A stretch of 16,862 nucleotides of DNA from Pseudomonadota bacterium (GTDB taxonomy: Bacteria > Bdellovibrionota > Oligoflexia > Oligoflexales > Oligoflexaceae): assembly GCA_029556045.1 (NCBI GenBank), contig JAKQGS010000014.1, positions 1-16,862 on the forward strand, read 5' to 3'. Position 1 is the stretch's first letter. Each line of letters opens with the position of its first letter. The notes beneath the pieces are model-generated. The model saw only the letters and a list, made by a program, of their open reading frames with translations, was not told where the DNA came from and made no database searches. Positions 6,028 to 14,259 of this stretch are shown here, piece after piece. Both the position numbers and the translations under genes were made by a program.

Positions 6028-8889
6028 TTAAAATTTCTGGGTGATCTTGGCAAAATAGGAGCGTCCGCGGGCAGAGTACAAGGACAAGTCAACATCCTCA
6101 TTCTTAAGGATATTGCCGGAGGTGTCTTTACCGCCGATGGTGTCAAAGAGGTTATTGACACCAAGGGTCAGCCCGCCATTCCAAGGGGTCTTCCAGTCAT
6201 AAGCGGCGTTGTACTCCGTGTACTGACCAACGCTGTGATACTCACGGTTTTGCACGATATCCTCAGGATCCTGGGACTGCTTGCCGGTGGTGGAGGATGT
6301 CAGGGTTCCCGTGTGGATTGACGTGCCAAAGCTGAAAGAGTTGGTCCAGCGGTATTTGGGAGCTCCCTTGAGACCAGCAATTTCCCTTTCGTTGGAGGCC
6401 GCCTTAGTTTCCGTAGCAGCTCGCTCCTGAACTTTGTATGAAATATAACGGAAGACGCGGGAATTCCAGCCCATACGGTAGTCGTCCGCAAAACGCAGGT
6501 TCAGGTCACCATTGACGTCAACGGCGTAAACGCTCATGGTGCCGCGGTTTTGGGTGGGCAAGGCCATAGAGGTGATAACACCATCCGGGTCCACTGTCAC
6601 CCGGTTGTCGCCGATATCCTTACCGGCATAATAATCGTCCAGGATCTCCTGGGGGGCGTCGGTACCGTGAGTCCCGGTCATGCTGATGGCATGGTAGTCG
6701 GTGGTGAGGGAAAATTCGGGAATAGGCTCCACAATAAAGCCCACCGTGTAAGATTTACCTTTTTCCTCCTTGAGGTTTTTATTGCCGGGACCGTCCACGT
6801 AGATTTGGTGGGAGCCACCGGGTTCACAGATGTTGCCGCGATCCCGTTCCTGCTGGCACCACTTTTCATCGGCGACAGAACGATAACCACCGCCCCCTTC
6901 CTGGTGGACATCCGCCAGAATCGGGGCTTTAAAGCTGGAGGCCATGTGGGCACGGAATGCCAGATTGGCAAAGGGTGAGTATTTCGCCCCCAAACCGTAG
7001 TTGGTGGTGGAGCCGAAATCATCGTATTGGTCAAAACGCAGGGCGCCGTCGACTTCGACATTTTTGATGATAGGTGCGACCACTTCCGTATAGACGGAGG
7101 AAACGTGGCGTTTGCCTTTGCCTGACACCGAAGCGGTGCCTTCATAACGTGGTTCACCCTGGAAAAACTCCCGATCCCGCTGATCGGGAGACTGCTCGTA
7201 GGATTCTGTGGCGTAAGACCCGCCGATACCCCAGCTCAGCATGCCACCGGATAACGGGATGAGATCACGGCTGCCGTAAACGTCCCAAAGGGTCAGACGA
7301 TTGACTTCCGATGTCTTAAGATCCGCGTGGATGCCGTCCAATAAAGAAACGTTGCGGTTGGGGTCGATGGGAATAAAATCAGGGTCGATTTTGTTGGTAA
7401 ACGAACCGTCCGTTTCCCAGGTGCCATGGAAAAGACTGGTTTGCGCAGACTTGTCCAAAATATTGTTAAAGAACCGTTGGTTTTCCGCCACATAGTGAGT
7501 CAGGCTTGAGTTCCAGCTCCAATCATCCCCGGCTTCACCTTCAAGCATCAGGGTGCCACCGTAGGTGCGGTCGAAGTTGTCGTTTTCTCGCAGCGGCATT
7601 TCCAGGGTTTTGGCGTTCAGCTCAACGATTTGCCCATCCTGCACATCGGTCATGCCGAGTTCCCGGGCTTTGGCTGCGGAAAGCAGAACCCCCGTTCCCT
7701 GAATTGGGTCGGTGGTGTTGGTGAGGTAGTTCCCCATCACATAGTGCGAGCGAACCTCATCATAGAGCAACGTGGAGGAAAAATTCAGATTGTCATTGAT
7801 TTCGTAGTGGATGCGGTTAAACGCGTACCATTCCTTTTCCTGGGGAGACAACCAAGATGGGGTATCAGCCCTTTTACCGGCGCAGTAAGTATCTGGTAGG
7901 GTGGGTACTGTGTTTTTCCGATTTTCAGCCGGGCAATTGGGGCTGGGTTGAAAATCAGATGTGCGTGCTCCAGTGGTGGCGTCCAGAGTACGGTAAGACC
8001 AAGTACCAGCTGGGGCCAGTCCGGCGGTATAGTCCCGCGGAAATTCACCCTGTGAGATATCCCGATTTTTTTCCCAGACCTCGTTGCGGGTTTTGGCTCC
8101 AATCGAGGTGATGATGTGGAGATTTTCCCCGACTTTAGTGCCATTGGTGACGGAAAGTTCGGTGACGTCACCACCGCCATGTTGGGTCACACTGCGGTAA
8201 AGGGCCGCTTCGTTACCCTCAAACTTCTTTTTGGTGATGATGTTCACCACGCCACCAACGGCGTCGGCACCGTAGACGGCGGATGCACCACCAGACAGAA
8301 TTTCGATGCGATCGATCATGGCTGTGGGGATGTTGTCGATGTTAACGGCACCCCCCAAGCTGGACTGGGGTGGCAGTCGTTTGCCGTCCAGCAGCACCAG
8401 TGTTCTACCGGAGCCGATGCCCAAGAGATCGATGGTGGAAGCACCAGACCGGACAAACCCTCCTTCACCGGTAAAAACACCGGTTGGAGCACTGGCGCTT
8501 TGACGAAGCGTTTCCACCACAGACGGCGATCCCGTCTTGGTCATTTCTTCCGCCTTGATGGCAGTGACCGGAGTGGTGCCTTCAATGTCAACGCGCTTGA
8601 TGCGGGTTCCCGTCACGATGATCTTTTCGAGTTTCTTTTCATTGGGCGCTGGTTTGCTGGCTGGAGCCGCAGGGGCCGTCGGTGCGGCTTGAGGTTGTGA
8701 TCCATTAGCATCCGGCTTCGGGGCATCGGTGGGTTGATCAACCGGAGGTGTGGTCGTTGGTTCAGCAGATTGAGTCGCCGGCGGAGCCTGAGTCGGAGCG
8801 GTTTCGGGGGTTTGTCCCCAAAGCGGCTGGTTGATCATGCCGACAGCCAGAAGGCTTGCGGCAATCCGTTTGCATGGATGGATTTTCAT
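6028..8889 (-). CDS. TonB-dependent outer-membrane receptor
   Basis: A 953-residue protein from ATG 8889, with GAGGAA about 8 nt upstream. Residues 1-26 are a Sec signal peptide (ending LWGQ). Residues 27-85 form an unusual Pro/Ala/Thr-rich spacer. EKIIVTGTRIKR (88-99) resembles the TonB-box region. The plug domain covers roughly 103-230 (SPSVVETLRQS, RTLVLLDGKRLP, IDRIEILSGGASAVYGADAVGGVVNII), and the rest is a 22-strand-type barrel. It ends in ...YFAKITQKF, with the C-terminal Phe needed for BAM-dependent insertion. Two Cys pairs, near 313-330 and 685-700, probably staple extracellular loops. The family imports ferric siderophores, haem, cobalamin or other scarce ligands using TonB energy; the substrate cannot be read from the sequence. 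A BtuF-like binding protein is encoded at 11468-12367 but not in the same operon. Confidence 0.95.
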   Translation of the reverse strand: MKIHPCKRIAASLLAVGMINQPLWGQTPETAPTQAPPATQSAEPTTTPPVDQPTDAPKPDANGSQPQAAPTAPAAPASKPAPNEKKLEKIIVTGTRIKRVDIEGTTPVTAIKAEEMTKTGSPSVVETLRQSASAPTGVFTGEGGFVRSGASTIDLLGIGSGRTLVLLDGKRLPPQSSLGGAVNIDNIPTAMIDRIEILSGGASAVYGADAVGGVVNIITKKKFEGNEAALYRSVTQHGGGDVTELSVTNGTKVGENLHIITSIGAKTRNEVWEKNRDISQGEFPRDYTAGLAPAGTWSYRTLDATTGARTSDFQPSPNCPAENRKNTVPTLPDTYCAGKRADTPSWLSPQEKEWYAFNRIHYEINDNLNFSSTLLYDEVRSHYVMGNYLTNTTDPIQGTGVLLSAAKARELGMTDVQDGQIVELNAKTLEMPLRENDNFDRTYGGTLMLEGEAGDDWSWNSSLTHYVAENQRFFNNILDKSAQTSLFHGTWETDGSFTNKIDPDFIPIDPNRNVSLLDGIHADLKTSEVNRLTLWDVYGSRDLIPLSGGMLSWGIGGSYATESYEQSPDQRDREFFQGEPRYEGTASVSGKGKRHVSSVYTEVVAPIIKNVEVDGALRFDQYDDFGSTTNYGLGAKYSPFANLAFRAHMASSFKAPILADVHQEGGGGYRSVADEKWCQQERDRGNICEPGGSHQIYVDGPGNKNLKEEKGKSYTVGFIVEPIPEFSLTTDYHAISMTGTHGTDAPQEILDDYYAGKDIGDNRVTVDPDGVITSMALPTQNRGTMSVYAVDVNGDLNLRFADDYRMGWNSRVFRYISYKVQERAATETKAASNEREIAGLKGAPKYRWTNSFSFGTSIHTGTLTSSTTGKQSQDPEDIVQNREYHSVGQYTEYNAAYDWKTPWNGGLTLGVNNLFDTIGGKDTSGNILKNEDVDLSLYSARGRSYFAKITQKF

Positions 8890-9123
8890 CGTTGTCGTTC
8901 CTCATGTTGGCTCGTCAATGGACGTCACCGCTGGGGGATCCGCTCAAGTCGGATCGTAGGCCCAAGATTAAAATTGATTAAACCCAGCTCGGTTCTTCCA
9001 TAAAAATACGGTAAGAGCAATTTAAAATTTCGTAAACTACTGAATAACAATGACAAAATGCGTCAAATCGACCGATGGGCCGGAGGGATTTTTCAGGATG
9101 GAGGGGGAGAGCGTAAAAGAACG
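8890..9123 (-). other. Upstream region of the TonB-dependent receptor gene
   Basis: No credible gene. The segment 8960-9066 is markedly AT-rich. On the minus strand TTGACG (9066-9061) could be a -35 box, but no good -10 lies 16-18 bp downstream. I looked for a Fur-type 19-bp palindrome and did not find a convincing one. The part from 9124 to 9149 is a terminator for the next gene upstream. Confidence 0.4.
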
Positions 9124-9149
9124 AGGCCGACGTCCAAATAAGTCGGCCT
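9124..9149 (-). terminator. Probable intrinsic terminator of the Trp-repeat lipoprotein gene
   Basis: Perfect 8-bp GC-rich stem AGGCCGAC (9124-9131) / GTCGGCCT (9142-9149) with a 10-nt loop, 27 bp beyond the stop of the 10820-9177 gene. On the minus strand the stem is followed by CG and then TTCTTTTA, a moderate U-tract. Confidence 0.65.
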
Positions 9150-9176
9150 GAACACAAAAGAGCTATGAAAGCACTG

Positions 9177-10820
9177 TTATGGTTTTAAAAACGAACTCAT
9201 GAGATCAGCCACACCGTTGACGACCTGGGGCCACACGACCAAAGCGGTGCCCTGTCCGTTATGCACCAGTATCGGATGGCTGACCATGGCGATATCGGTG
9301 TCGCTCACCCGTTGTTTGGTCCCCCACACGCCCCCCGATTGAGTGGCATAGGTCAGGTAATAGGCGGAACCCGATTGCTCCACCCAGGTGGCGAGGAAGC
9401 CGCCTTTGGGGCCATAAACGACCTCTGGGAAGTAGGCCATCACAGTGTCCCCACCCGGATTGGCTTGAACCGGTGCAGACCACTTGGCGCTTAAAAAATC
9501 CATTTGGGTGCTGACTAATGACTGGTCTCCATTGAGGAGAGCCCACATCACCACAAATTGGCCCTTGCCATTGGAGGCTCCGATGGGATTTCCCACCTGT
9601 TGTCCGACATCGTTGCTGATCTGCTGCGGGTTACCGTAGTTATCGGCACTGTTGGCGGCATACACAATGGTTTCTCCCACCGCGGAATCATATTGTCCCC
9701 AATGAATAATGGTTTGTCCCGTGCCGCTGGTTGTGAGGCCAAGGGCCACCAGGGTGCCAGCGTAGGCTCCGCCGATCTGCGAAGGTGGTTCCCACGACTG
9801 AACGGCTGCTTTCCATTGGGTAAACCATGGGCCGCCGGTGCCACCCTCACCCCAGACCACCACGATATTGCCGGAACTGTCGCAGGCCAGCATGGGGCGA
9901 CCGGAGGGGGTGTCATTCGAAATCCGAACGGGAGTTCCCCATCCGGACTTGTCGGCATAGCGGTTGGCCCAAATGCCGTGGTTTTCTTCCTGCCAGGCTG
10001 CCACAACATCGCCGCCGCAGTTGCTGGCCAGGTCAACGTTGAATTCATGGTTTGTGGTGTTGGTGGTGGTGCTGATGGCCTGGTGTCCCCCCGCGGGAGC
10101 CCAGCCACCGGACGGTGTCCAGATGCGGCTATAGATTTCTGAGACCACCGTGGTGTTATTGGTCGGATTAGTGCCCCAGGCATGCCAGGCCACAACAACT
10201 TCACCGGACGCCGTGTGGGCCACGTGGGGATTGTAGGACCTTGAATTGGCGGGACCGACACCGATCATGGTGGTGGCACCCCAAATATTGTTTTGCCAGA
10301 TCCGGGCCCAGGTGCTGATAACACCATTGTTGGATTGAACCCAGGTCACCGCAGCGGTGGTGGCATTCACAAAGTCCGCGTCAATCTCCTCGGCGTCACC
10401 GCTGCTATTGGCTTCCAGCGCTAGGGGAGTGCCCCAGCGACCAGAGGGGCCATCGACGGTGGTGGCATCACCCGCTATGCAGGCAGCATAGGCGTCAGAG
10501 GCCTCCACTTCCTTGATTTTAGCTTCGATGGTGAAAATAAAATCCCCATAGGTGCCCAAGGTGGCCGCGACCTGCACCACACAGGCGCATTCCGCCTGAA
10601 AGTCCTTGTTTTCCGGATCACCCTTTTTGGACGCGCAGGTGGCAATGGCATTGGCTTTGTCGCTCTCGCTCCAGTCGTTGGTGCCCGAGTCTTGATGGGC
10701 ATTGTCTTTTTTGCCGCCGGTTTGAACGCCGGGGGGGGCTTTCGTGCAAGCGGCCTGAGCAAGTCCTAGACAAAGCGCTGCCGCGATGGCGGACACATAG
10801 AAATTCCGATGGGTATTCAT
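9177..10820 (-). CDS. Secreted lipoprotein with Trp-repeat beta-propeller
   Basis: 547 residues from ATG 10820, with AAGGAA 6 nt upstream. The signal peptide ends in LAQAAC; Cys25 is the probable lipidation site, although the lipobox is loose (Gln at -3). A spacer rich in G/K/D/N follows. Residues 50-117 form a small, probably helical domain with four cysteines (62, 78, 80, 114). From about 150 to the end there are seven to eight copies of a blade-like unit of 45-60 residues, pattern G-x-h-V-V-x-W ... W-x-x-P-x-x-I/V-S. Examples are GEVVVAWHAWG, GDVVAAWQEEN, GNIVVVWGEGG, GQFVVMWALLN and GTALVVWPQVV. This resembles sialidase-like or BNR-type propellers but lacks a clear Asp-box, so binding is likelier than hydrolysis. 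Ligand unknown. Confidence 0.87.
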   Translation of the reverse strand: MNTHRNFYVSAIAAALCLGLAQAACTKAPPGVQTGGKKDNAHQDSGTNDWSESDKANAIATCASKKGDPENKDFQAECACVVQVAATLGTYGDFIFTIEAKIKEVEASDAYAACIAGDATTVDGPSGRWGTPLALEANSSGDAEEIDADFVNATTAAVTWVQSNNGVISTWARIWQNNIWGATTMIGVGPANSRSYNPHVAHTASGEVVVAWHAWGTNPTNNTTVVSEIYSRIWTPSGGWAPAGGHQAISTTTNTTNHEFNVDLASNCGGDVVAAWQEENHGIWANRYADKSGWGTPVRISNDTPSGRPMLACDSSGNIVVVWGEGGTGGPWFTQWKAAVQSWEPPSQIGGAYAGTLVALGLTTSGTGQTIIHWGQYDSAVGETIVYAANSADNYGNPQQISNDVGQQVGNPIGASNGKGQFVVMWALLNGDQSLVSTQMDFLSAKWSAPVQANPGGDTVMAYFPEVVYGPKGGFLATWVEQSGSAYYLTYATQSGGVWGTKQRVSDTDIAMVSHPILVHNGQGTALVVWPQVVNGVADLMSSFLKP

Positions 10821-11099
10821 GGATGTTTCCTTGTTGCGATGCCCCGGTTATTCGAAAAATAGTGCAGAATCTCAGTTTCTTTATCGGAAGTTTGCGAAAA
10901 AAAATTGAGGAAAGAATTGCTGCTGTCAAAAACTTTGACAGTGTAGCCACCATGGAGAGGAATGGAAGGTGGTTCGCTCATGATAATGGGCTGAAAGGAC
11001 GGTCAAAAACAAATCAGCTCTGAGTCCAGGCCACGGGCATACCTTTTGCTTTTGGCTCGGCGGGAACCAAGGGTTTCCCGGAAACTGGAGTAAGAAACC
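10821..11099. other. Divergent intergenic region
   Basis: The 279 bp separate the minus-strand Trp-repeat lipoprotein gene from the plus-strand small membrane protein. Besides the palindrome at 10923-10941, there is an A-tract (10897-10904) and a hairpin-like CGGGAA / TTCCCG pair (11061-11066 / 11075-11080) that would lie in the 5' leader of the 11100 gene, 20 bp before its start. A 66-codon frame in here has no SD and no protein-like features. Confidence 0.45.
10923..10941. promoter_or_regulatory. Perfect 8-3-8 palindrome with outward-facing TTGACA boxes
   Basis: CTGTCAAA-AAC-TTTGACAG. The right arm contains TTGACA on plus (10935-10940), and the left arm contains TTGACA on minus (10929-10924), both perfect -35 consensus sequences pointing to the two flanking genes. 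The -10 positions 17 bp downstream are weak on both sides (AATTTT on minus at 10906-10901; none good on plus). It may be a dimeric regulator operator overlapping divergent promoters. The symmetry is observed; the regulatory role is inferred. Confidence 0.5.
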
Positions 11100-11459
11100 A
11101 TGAGCGGATGGCAGCGGACAACGGATCGGACTCTCGGGGTGATTTTAACCCTGACGATGTGGTTTGGCGTCGCTGTCGTGGCGGTTCTGGGATTCAGCGT
11201 CCTGCATGAGTATCACCACAACCATGTGCTGGTTTATCGTCCCACCAATGACACGAAGAATGTCGCCGCTGCCGCGGCTAAAGCGACCTTGCGGCGGGAA
11301 AAACCGAGCTATCGATTACCGGCCCCCAAAGGGGTGGACGCAGTGTGGCTCAATGCAGAAACCCGGCTTGTGGGCACGCTGGAGCGAGGACGCAAAACCA
11401 TGAAAAAACGCGTTAAGACCGCCCGCCACAAGCTGGCGGATGCTTTGGTTGAGGAATAA
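11100..11459 (+). CDS. Small single-pass membrane protein, unknown function
   Basis: 119 residues from ATG 11100, with GGAG 9 nt upstream. One strongly hydrophobic segment at about 12-34 (LGVILTLTMWFGVAVVAVLGF) is followed by a His-rich turn (HEYHHNH), an Ala-rich stretch (VAAAAAKATLRRE) and a basic C-terminal tail (RGRKTMKKRVKTARHK). No charge or Cys pattern identifies a family. The three closely spaced histidines right after the membrane segment could bind a metal, but this is speculation. It converges with the BtuF-like gene, leaving 8 bp between stop codons and no separate terminator for either. Confidence 0.7.
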   Translation: MSGWQRTTDRTLGVILTLTMWFGVAVVAVLGFSVLHEYHHNHVLVYRPTNDTKNVAAAAAKATLRREKPSYRLPAPKGVDAVWLNAETRLVGTLERGRKTMKKRVKTARHKLADALVEE

Positions 11460-11467
11460 TTCCTGCC

Positions 11468-12367
11468 CTAGTGGATCGGCTTCATCCCCGCAGCCAATAC
11501 TTCCACCGCATCGACCGCATACTGTGATGTGGCCATCATCAGGGCCGGCGAAAGAAAGATCAGCCGTTCTGTTTGTACCGCCTTTAAGGACTTCCATCCG
11601 GGTTGTTTCTGAATCTGCCGCTTGAGTGCATCCTGCTCATGGGGAAGTGCCGGTACCACCACAAACGAAGGATTCATGGTGACAAGAAGTTCAAGCGACA
11701 TCTTCTGCCAGCCATCAATGCCTTGAGTTGAGGCGAGATTTCGGCCGCCCGCAAGACTGATCATGTTATCAAACAGCGTATTTTTTCCCAGCAGGTAACC
11801 CGTCGGTTCATATCCCAGTACCGGCCGGGGTGAGGCGGTGGGGGCGGACCGCTGCGACTTGGCCACCTTTTCTAATCGGTCCGACAGATGCTGTACCAGT
11901 GTTCGGGCTTCCGCTTGAGCCTGCAGTGCTTCTCCCATCAGCGTTATGTTTTGAAGAATATCCCGCATGGTCCGTACCTCGCCCACCTCCACGATCTTGA
12001 GTCCGGAGCGTTTAAGTTGCTGCACCAGACCCGGCCGGTTAAAGGGAGCTGCAAAAACCAGATGCGGTTTTAACGTGAGGATCGCTTCCGCGTTGTCACC
12101 AACCCTTGCAATGCCTTTGACCAGATCGGCATCAAGATTTGAAAACCGTTTATCCCCCGCCAAATGGGAGAGTCCCACCACCTGATGGCGGGTGGATCTT
12201 TCGGTCAGGGTCATCAGAATTTCATCCTGACCCGCAGCAAGAGACACCACCCGTTGTCGGGGTGGTGTGGATGATGATTGCAACGGACCCGATTGGCCAA
12301 AGCCAGCCGATGCAGCAAGAGGCATCAGGATCTTGAGGAGAAATTTGATGAGCCGGGGCAGTACCAT
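11468..12367 (-). CDS. BtuF-like periplasmic substrate-binding protein (metal-chelate ABC uptake)
   Basis: 299 residues from ATG 12367, with AGGA 6 nt upstream. Signal peptide 1-25 (LIKFLLKILMPLAASAGFG). The body has the helical-backbone binding-protein pattern of the BtuF/FhuD/HmuT class: RVVSLAAGQDEILMTL at the start of lobe 1, VVGLSHLAGD, AILTLKPHLVFAAP, LKIVEVGEVRTMRDI, then YLLGKNTLFDNMISLAGGRNLA and MSLELLVTMNPSFVVVP in lobe 2. Such proteins deliver cobalamin, haem or ferric siderophore to an inner-membrane BtuCD-type transporter. No permease or ATPase is adjacent, so it must use a transporter encoded elsewhere or be an orphan. It lies 48 bp downstream of the RCC1 lipoprotein gene on the same strand and may share its transcript. 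The TonB-dependent receptor at 6028-8889 is a candidate outer-membrane partner. Confidence 0.88.
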   Translation of the reverse strand: MVLPRLIKFLLKILMPLAASAGFGQSGPLQSSSTPPRQRVVSLAAGQDEILMTLTERSTRHQVVGLSHLAGDKRFSNLDADLVKGIARVGDNAEAILTLKPHLVFAAPFNRPGLVQQLKRSGLKIVEVGEVRTMRDILQNITLMGEALQAQAEARTLVQHLSDRLEKVAKSQRSAPTASPRPVLGYEPTGYLLGKNTLFDNMISLAGGRNLASTQGIDGWQKMSLELLVTMNPSFVVVPALPHEQDALKRQIQKQPGWKSLKAVQTERLIFLSPALMMATSQYAVDAVEVLAAGMKPIH

Positions 12368-12415
12368 TGGTGTCCTACATGGATGGTTGAGGACCCATCA
12401 TAGTTAAGATAGACC

Positions 12416-14179
12416 TCAAAGGTAAGACCCAAAATTCTTTTTGCCCCAACATACCACTCCGGACTCATCGATGGCACAGGCATTGTCCTGCTCCACCTCC
12501 AGGAATCGCGGGGATTTGAGGGATGGCACATTTTCGATCTCAATGGTGTCAAGCACGCTGAAACAGCGCACCCCGGTGTCGTCCAACGTGCACAGCACAT
12601 GTCGTCCCATTTGTACCGAACGGATGTTTGTAAATGTGGGTGTTGTGGTGATACGGCCATAATAAATACCGGTATCGTAAAAGCAGGTGACTTTGCTGCG
12701 GCCCTCATGCACGGCACAGAGATTACCCTCATAGGCATCCATATCGTCGATCACCCCCAGTCCGTCCAGTTTGGCCTGGGTTAGAAGGCTGGGAAATTTG
12801 GTGCAGGTGGCTGATCCCGATGCCGTGAAACTGCAATCAAGGGTCGCGTTGTGAATCACCTTGATGGTGGTGGGATCAAGGGCGGATGCACTCCAACCGA
12901 TGACATCAAAATTCATACACTGAATCACGTCCCCAAATTTGACGCATGGTGATGGGCCCGTGAGGAGAAAATTTTCATCCAGAGCCTGAGGGATATCAAG
13001 GGAGTCAGCCTCAGATGCGGCGTGGCAGCTCATCGAATTTTCCTTGAGAACGCAGGTACTGCCTCGGTACATCATGGCCACATCGAGAGCGTCATTGCTG
13101 CTTTCTATGGGCGCTTGGCTCATGGGGCCGCTTCCCCAACAGGTTATTCCGCCATCGTCCAGAATGGCACAGGCCTGTCCCACAAATCGCTCGTCGTTCA
13201 GAACGACCTTTTTGACGTTGGTGATTGTGGGGGGGATGGCCAATTGATGGTTATTTTCTCCAAGACAGGAGATGGTTTTACCAACGGCATAACAGACGGT
13301 GGAATAACCAAGGGCAAGATTTTGTGCGTTGTCCGGCAGTGTATGGGAGAGGATATCGGGCCGTGACGAGTCGGCATTGTAGAGGCAATTGAATGTGGAC
13401 GGCGTGCGATAGCACAGGTCATTGGCGAGGCTGGAAATCGCCAGATCCGCCTCCTCAGGAATCTTGGCTTGGCTGGGAAAGCCATAACTCACATGTCCCA
13501 AACAGGACACTTCACCGGGAGTCTGCACACAGGCATAGGTAGAACCGCTAGCAATGGCGGTGCCATCGGGATAGTCCCAAGCTTCCGGGGTACCTAATTT
13601 CGTCACCCCATCAAAACGGCCCCAGCATTTCAGTTTGCCCTCGTCCAGGACGCAGGAGTGCTCCTTACCGGCGGACACATCCACCGGCGCCACCAGCGTT
13701 GGTACCGTCGCCTGTCCCCAGGTATTCGTGCCAAAGCATCCGACTTTTCCTGCCCCGAGGGCACAGACATGATCGTCGCCCGCCACAAGCTTGTTCACTC
13801 CGGCAAAACGAAAGTCCTTGCTGGTCTCAATCGGGGTTCCCGGTGACAGGCGGCACGCGATTTGTTCCGGCGGGGTATAAACACAAAGAATATTGCGGCC
13901 CCTTGCCAGGAGCTCCCCCGCCCCAAGGTCGTATTCCCTCACACCCTCCTGGTTCCAACATCGGGTTTTACCCCCTTCAAAAAGAGCGCACAGTTCATTT
14001 TCGGCGAGTCCTATGCTGACGATTGCTGCGTCCAATTCAAAGGGGACCGATTCCGGATCTTCTCCACCGGGGTCCTGTTGATTGACGGGTGGGGGATCAT
14101 CCGGCTTCTTCTTGCTGTTACATGAAACCAGATTAAAGACGAGACCGCAGGCGATGGTCCAACGATAGATTTTTTTCAT
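12416..14179 (-). CDS. RCC1-repeat lipoprotein with paired cysteines
   Basis: 587 residues. ATG 14179 is the start: it has GGGAGG 8 nt upstream and gives a canonical lipoprotein signal, MKKIYRWTIACGLVFNLVSC, with Cys20 in LVSC. A longer in-frame start at 14317 lies beyond the promoter and would bury the signal. After a Lys/Pro/Asp spacer come about 13 degenerate RCC1-type units of 35-50 residues, each built as h-C-x-L/V ... G-x-h-x-C-W/F/L-G. Examples are VCALGAGKVGCFG, HSCVLDEGKLKCWG, ACAILDDGGITCWG, LCTLDDTGVRCF and NACAIDESGVVCWG. Two cysteines per unit suggest one disulphide per blade of an extracytoplasmic propeller. Cysteine-paired RCC1 lipoproteins are, to my knowledge, common in Myxococcota and relatives and usually uncharacterised. 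Likely a surface or periplasmic binding scaffold. Confidence 0.9.
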   Translation of the reverse strand: MKKIYRWTIACGLVFNLVSCNSKKKPDDPPPVNQQDPGGEDPESVPFELDAAIVSIGLAENELCALFEGGKTRCWNQEGVREYDLGAGELLARGRNILCVYTPPEQIACRLSPGTPIETSKDFRFAGVNKLVAGDDHVCALGAGKVGCFGTNTWGQATVPTLVAPVDVSAGKEHSCVLDEGKLKCWGRFDGVTKLGTPEAWDYPDGTAIASGSTYACVQTPGEVSCLGHVSYGFPSQAKIPEEADLAISSLANDLCYRTPSTFNCLYNADSSRPDILSHTLPDNAQNLALGYSTVCYAVGKTISCLGENNHQLAIPPTITNVKKVVLNDERFVGQACAILDDGGITCWGSGPMSQAPIESSNDALDVAMMYRGSTCVLKENSMSCHAASEADSLDIPQALDENFLLTGPSPCVKFGDVIQCMNFDVIGWSASALDPTTIKVIHNATLDCSFTASGSATCTKFPSLLTQAKLDGLGVIDDMDAYEGNLCAVHEGRSKVTCFYDTGIYYGRITTTPTFTNIRSVQMGRHVLCTLDDTGVRCFSVLDTIEIENVPSLKSPRFLEVEQDNACAIDESGVVCWGKKNFGSYL

Positions 14180-14204
14180 TATTTCTGCCTCCCGATTGCA
14201 AACC

Positions 14205-14213
14205 ATTGTATCA
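14205..14213 (-). promoter_or_regulatory. Candidate extended -10 promoter of the RCC1 lipoprotein gene
   Basis: On the minus strand TGATACAAT lies about 26-34 bp before ATG 14179. TACAAT matches the -10 consensus at 5 of 6 positions and carries the TGn extension. The -35 position is poor, as is usual for extended -10 promoters. Confidence 0.5.
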
Positions 14214-14259
14214 TTTTTGAACCCATCAGGGTGAGTTTCCAGGTCAGGATGGCCAACGC

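Noticed and set aside
7168..7190. Perfect 8-bp inverted repeat CTCCCGAT / ATCGGGAG with 7-nt loop
   Set aside because: It lies inside the TonB receptor coding region, has no U-tract, and is explained by the codons for a D-Q-R-D-R-E segment; likely chance.
8116..8700. 194-codon plus-strand frame inside the TonB receptor gene
   Set aside because: Antisense shadow of the plug domain; composition is Gly/Arg/His rich and no start signal is present.
8960..9066. Fur box upstream of the TonB-dependent receptor gene
   Set aside because: The AT-rich stretch has partial matches only; no 19-bp palindrome close to the consensus was found by eye.
10823..11023. 66-codon plus-strand frame in the divergent intergenic region
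   Set aside because: No SD, no hydrophobic or motif pattern, and it overlaps the SD and palindrome region of the flanking genes.
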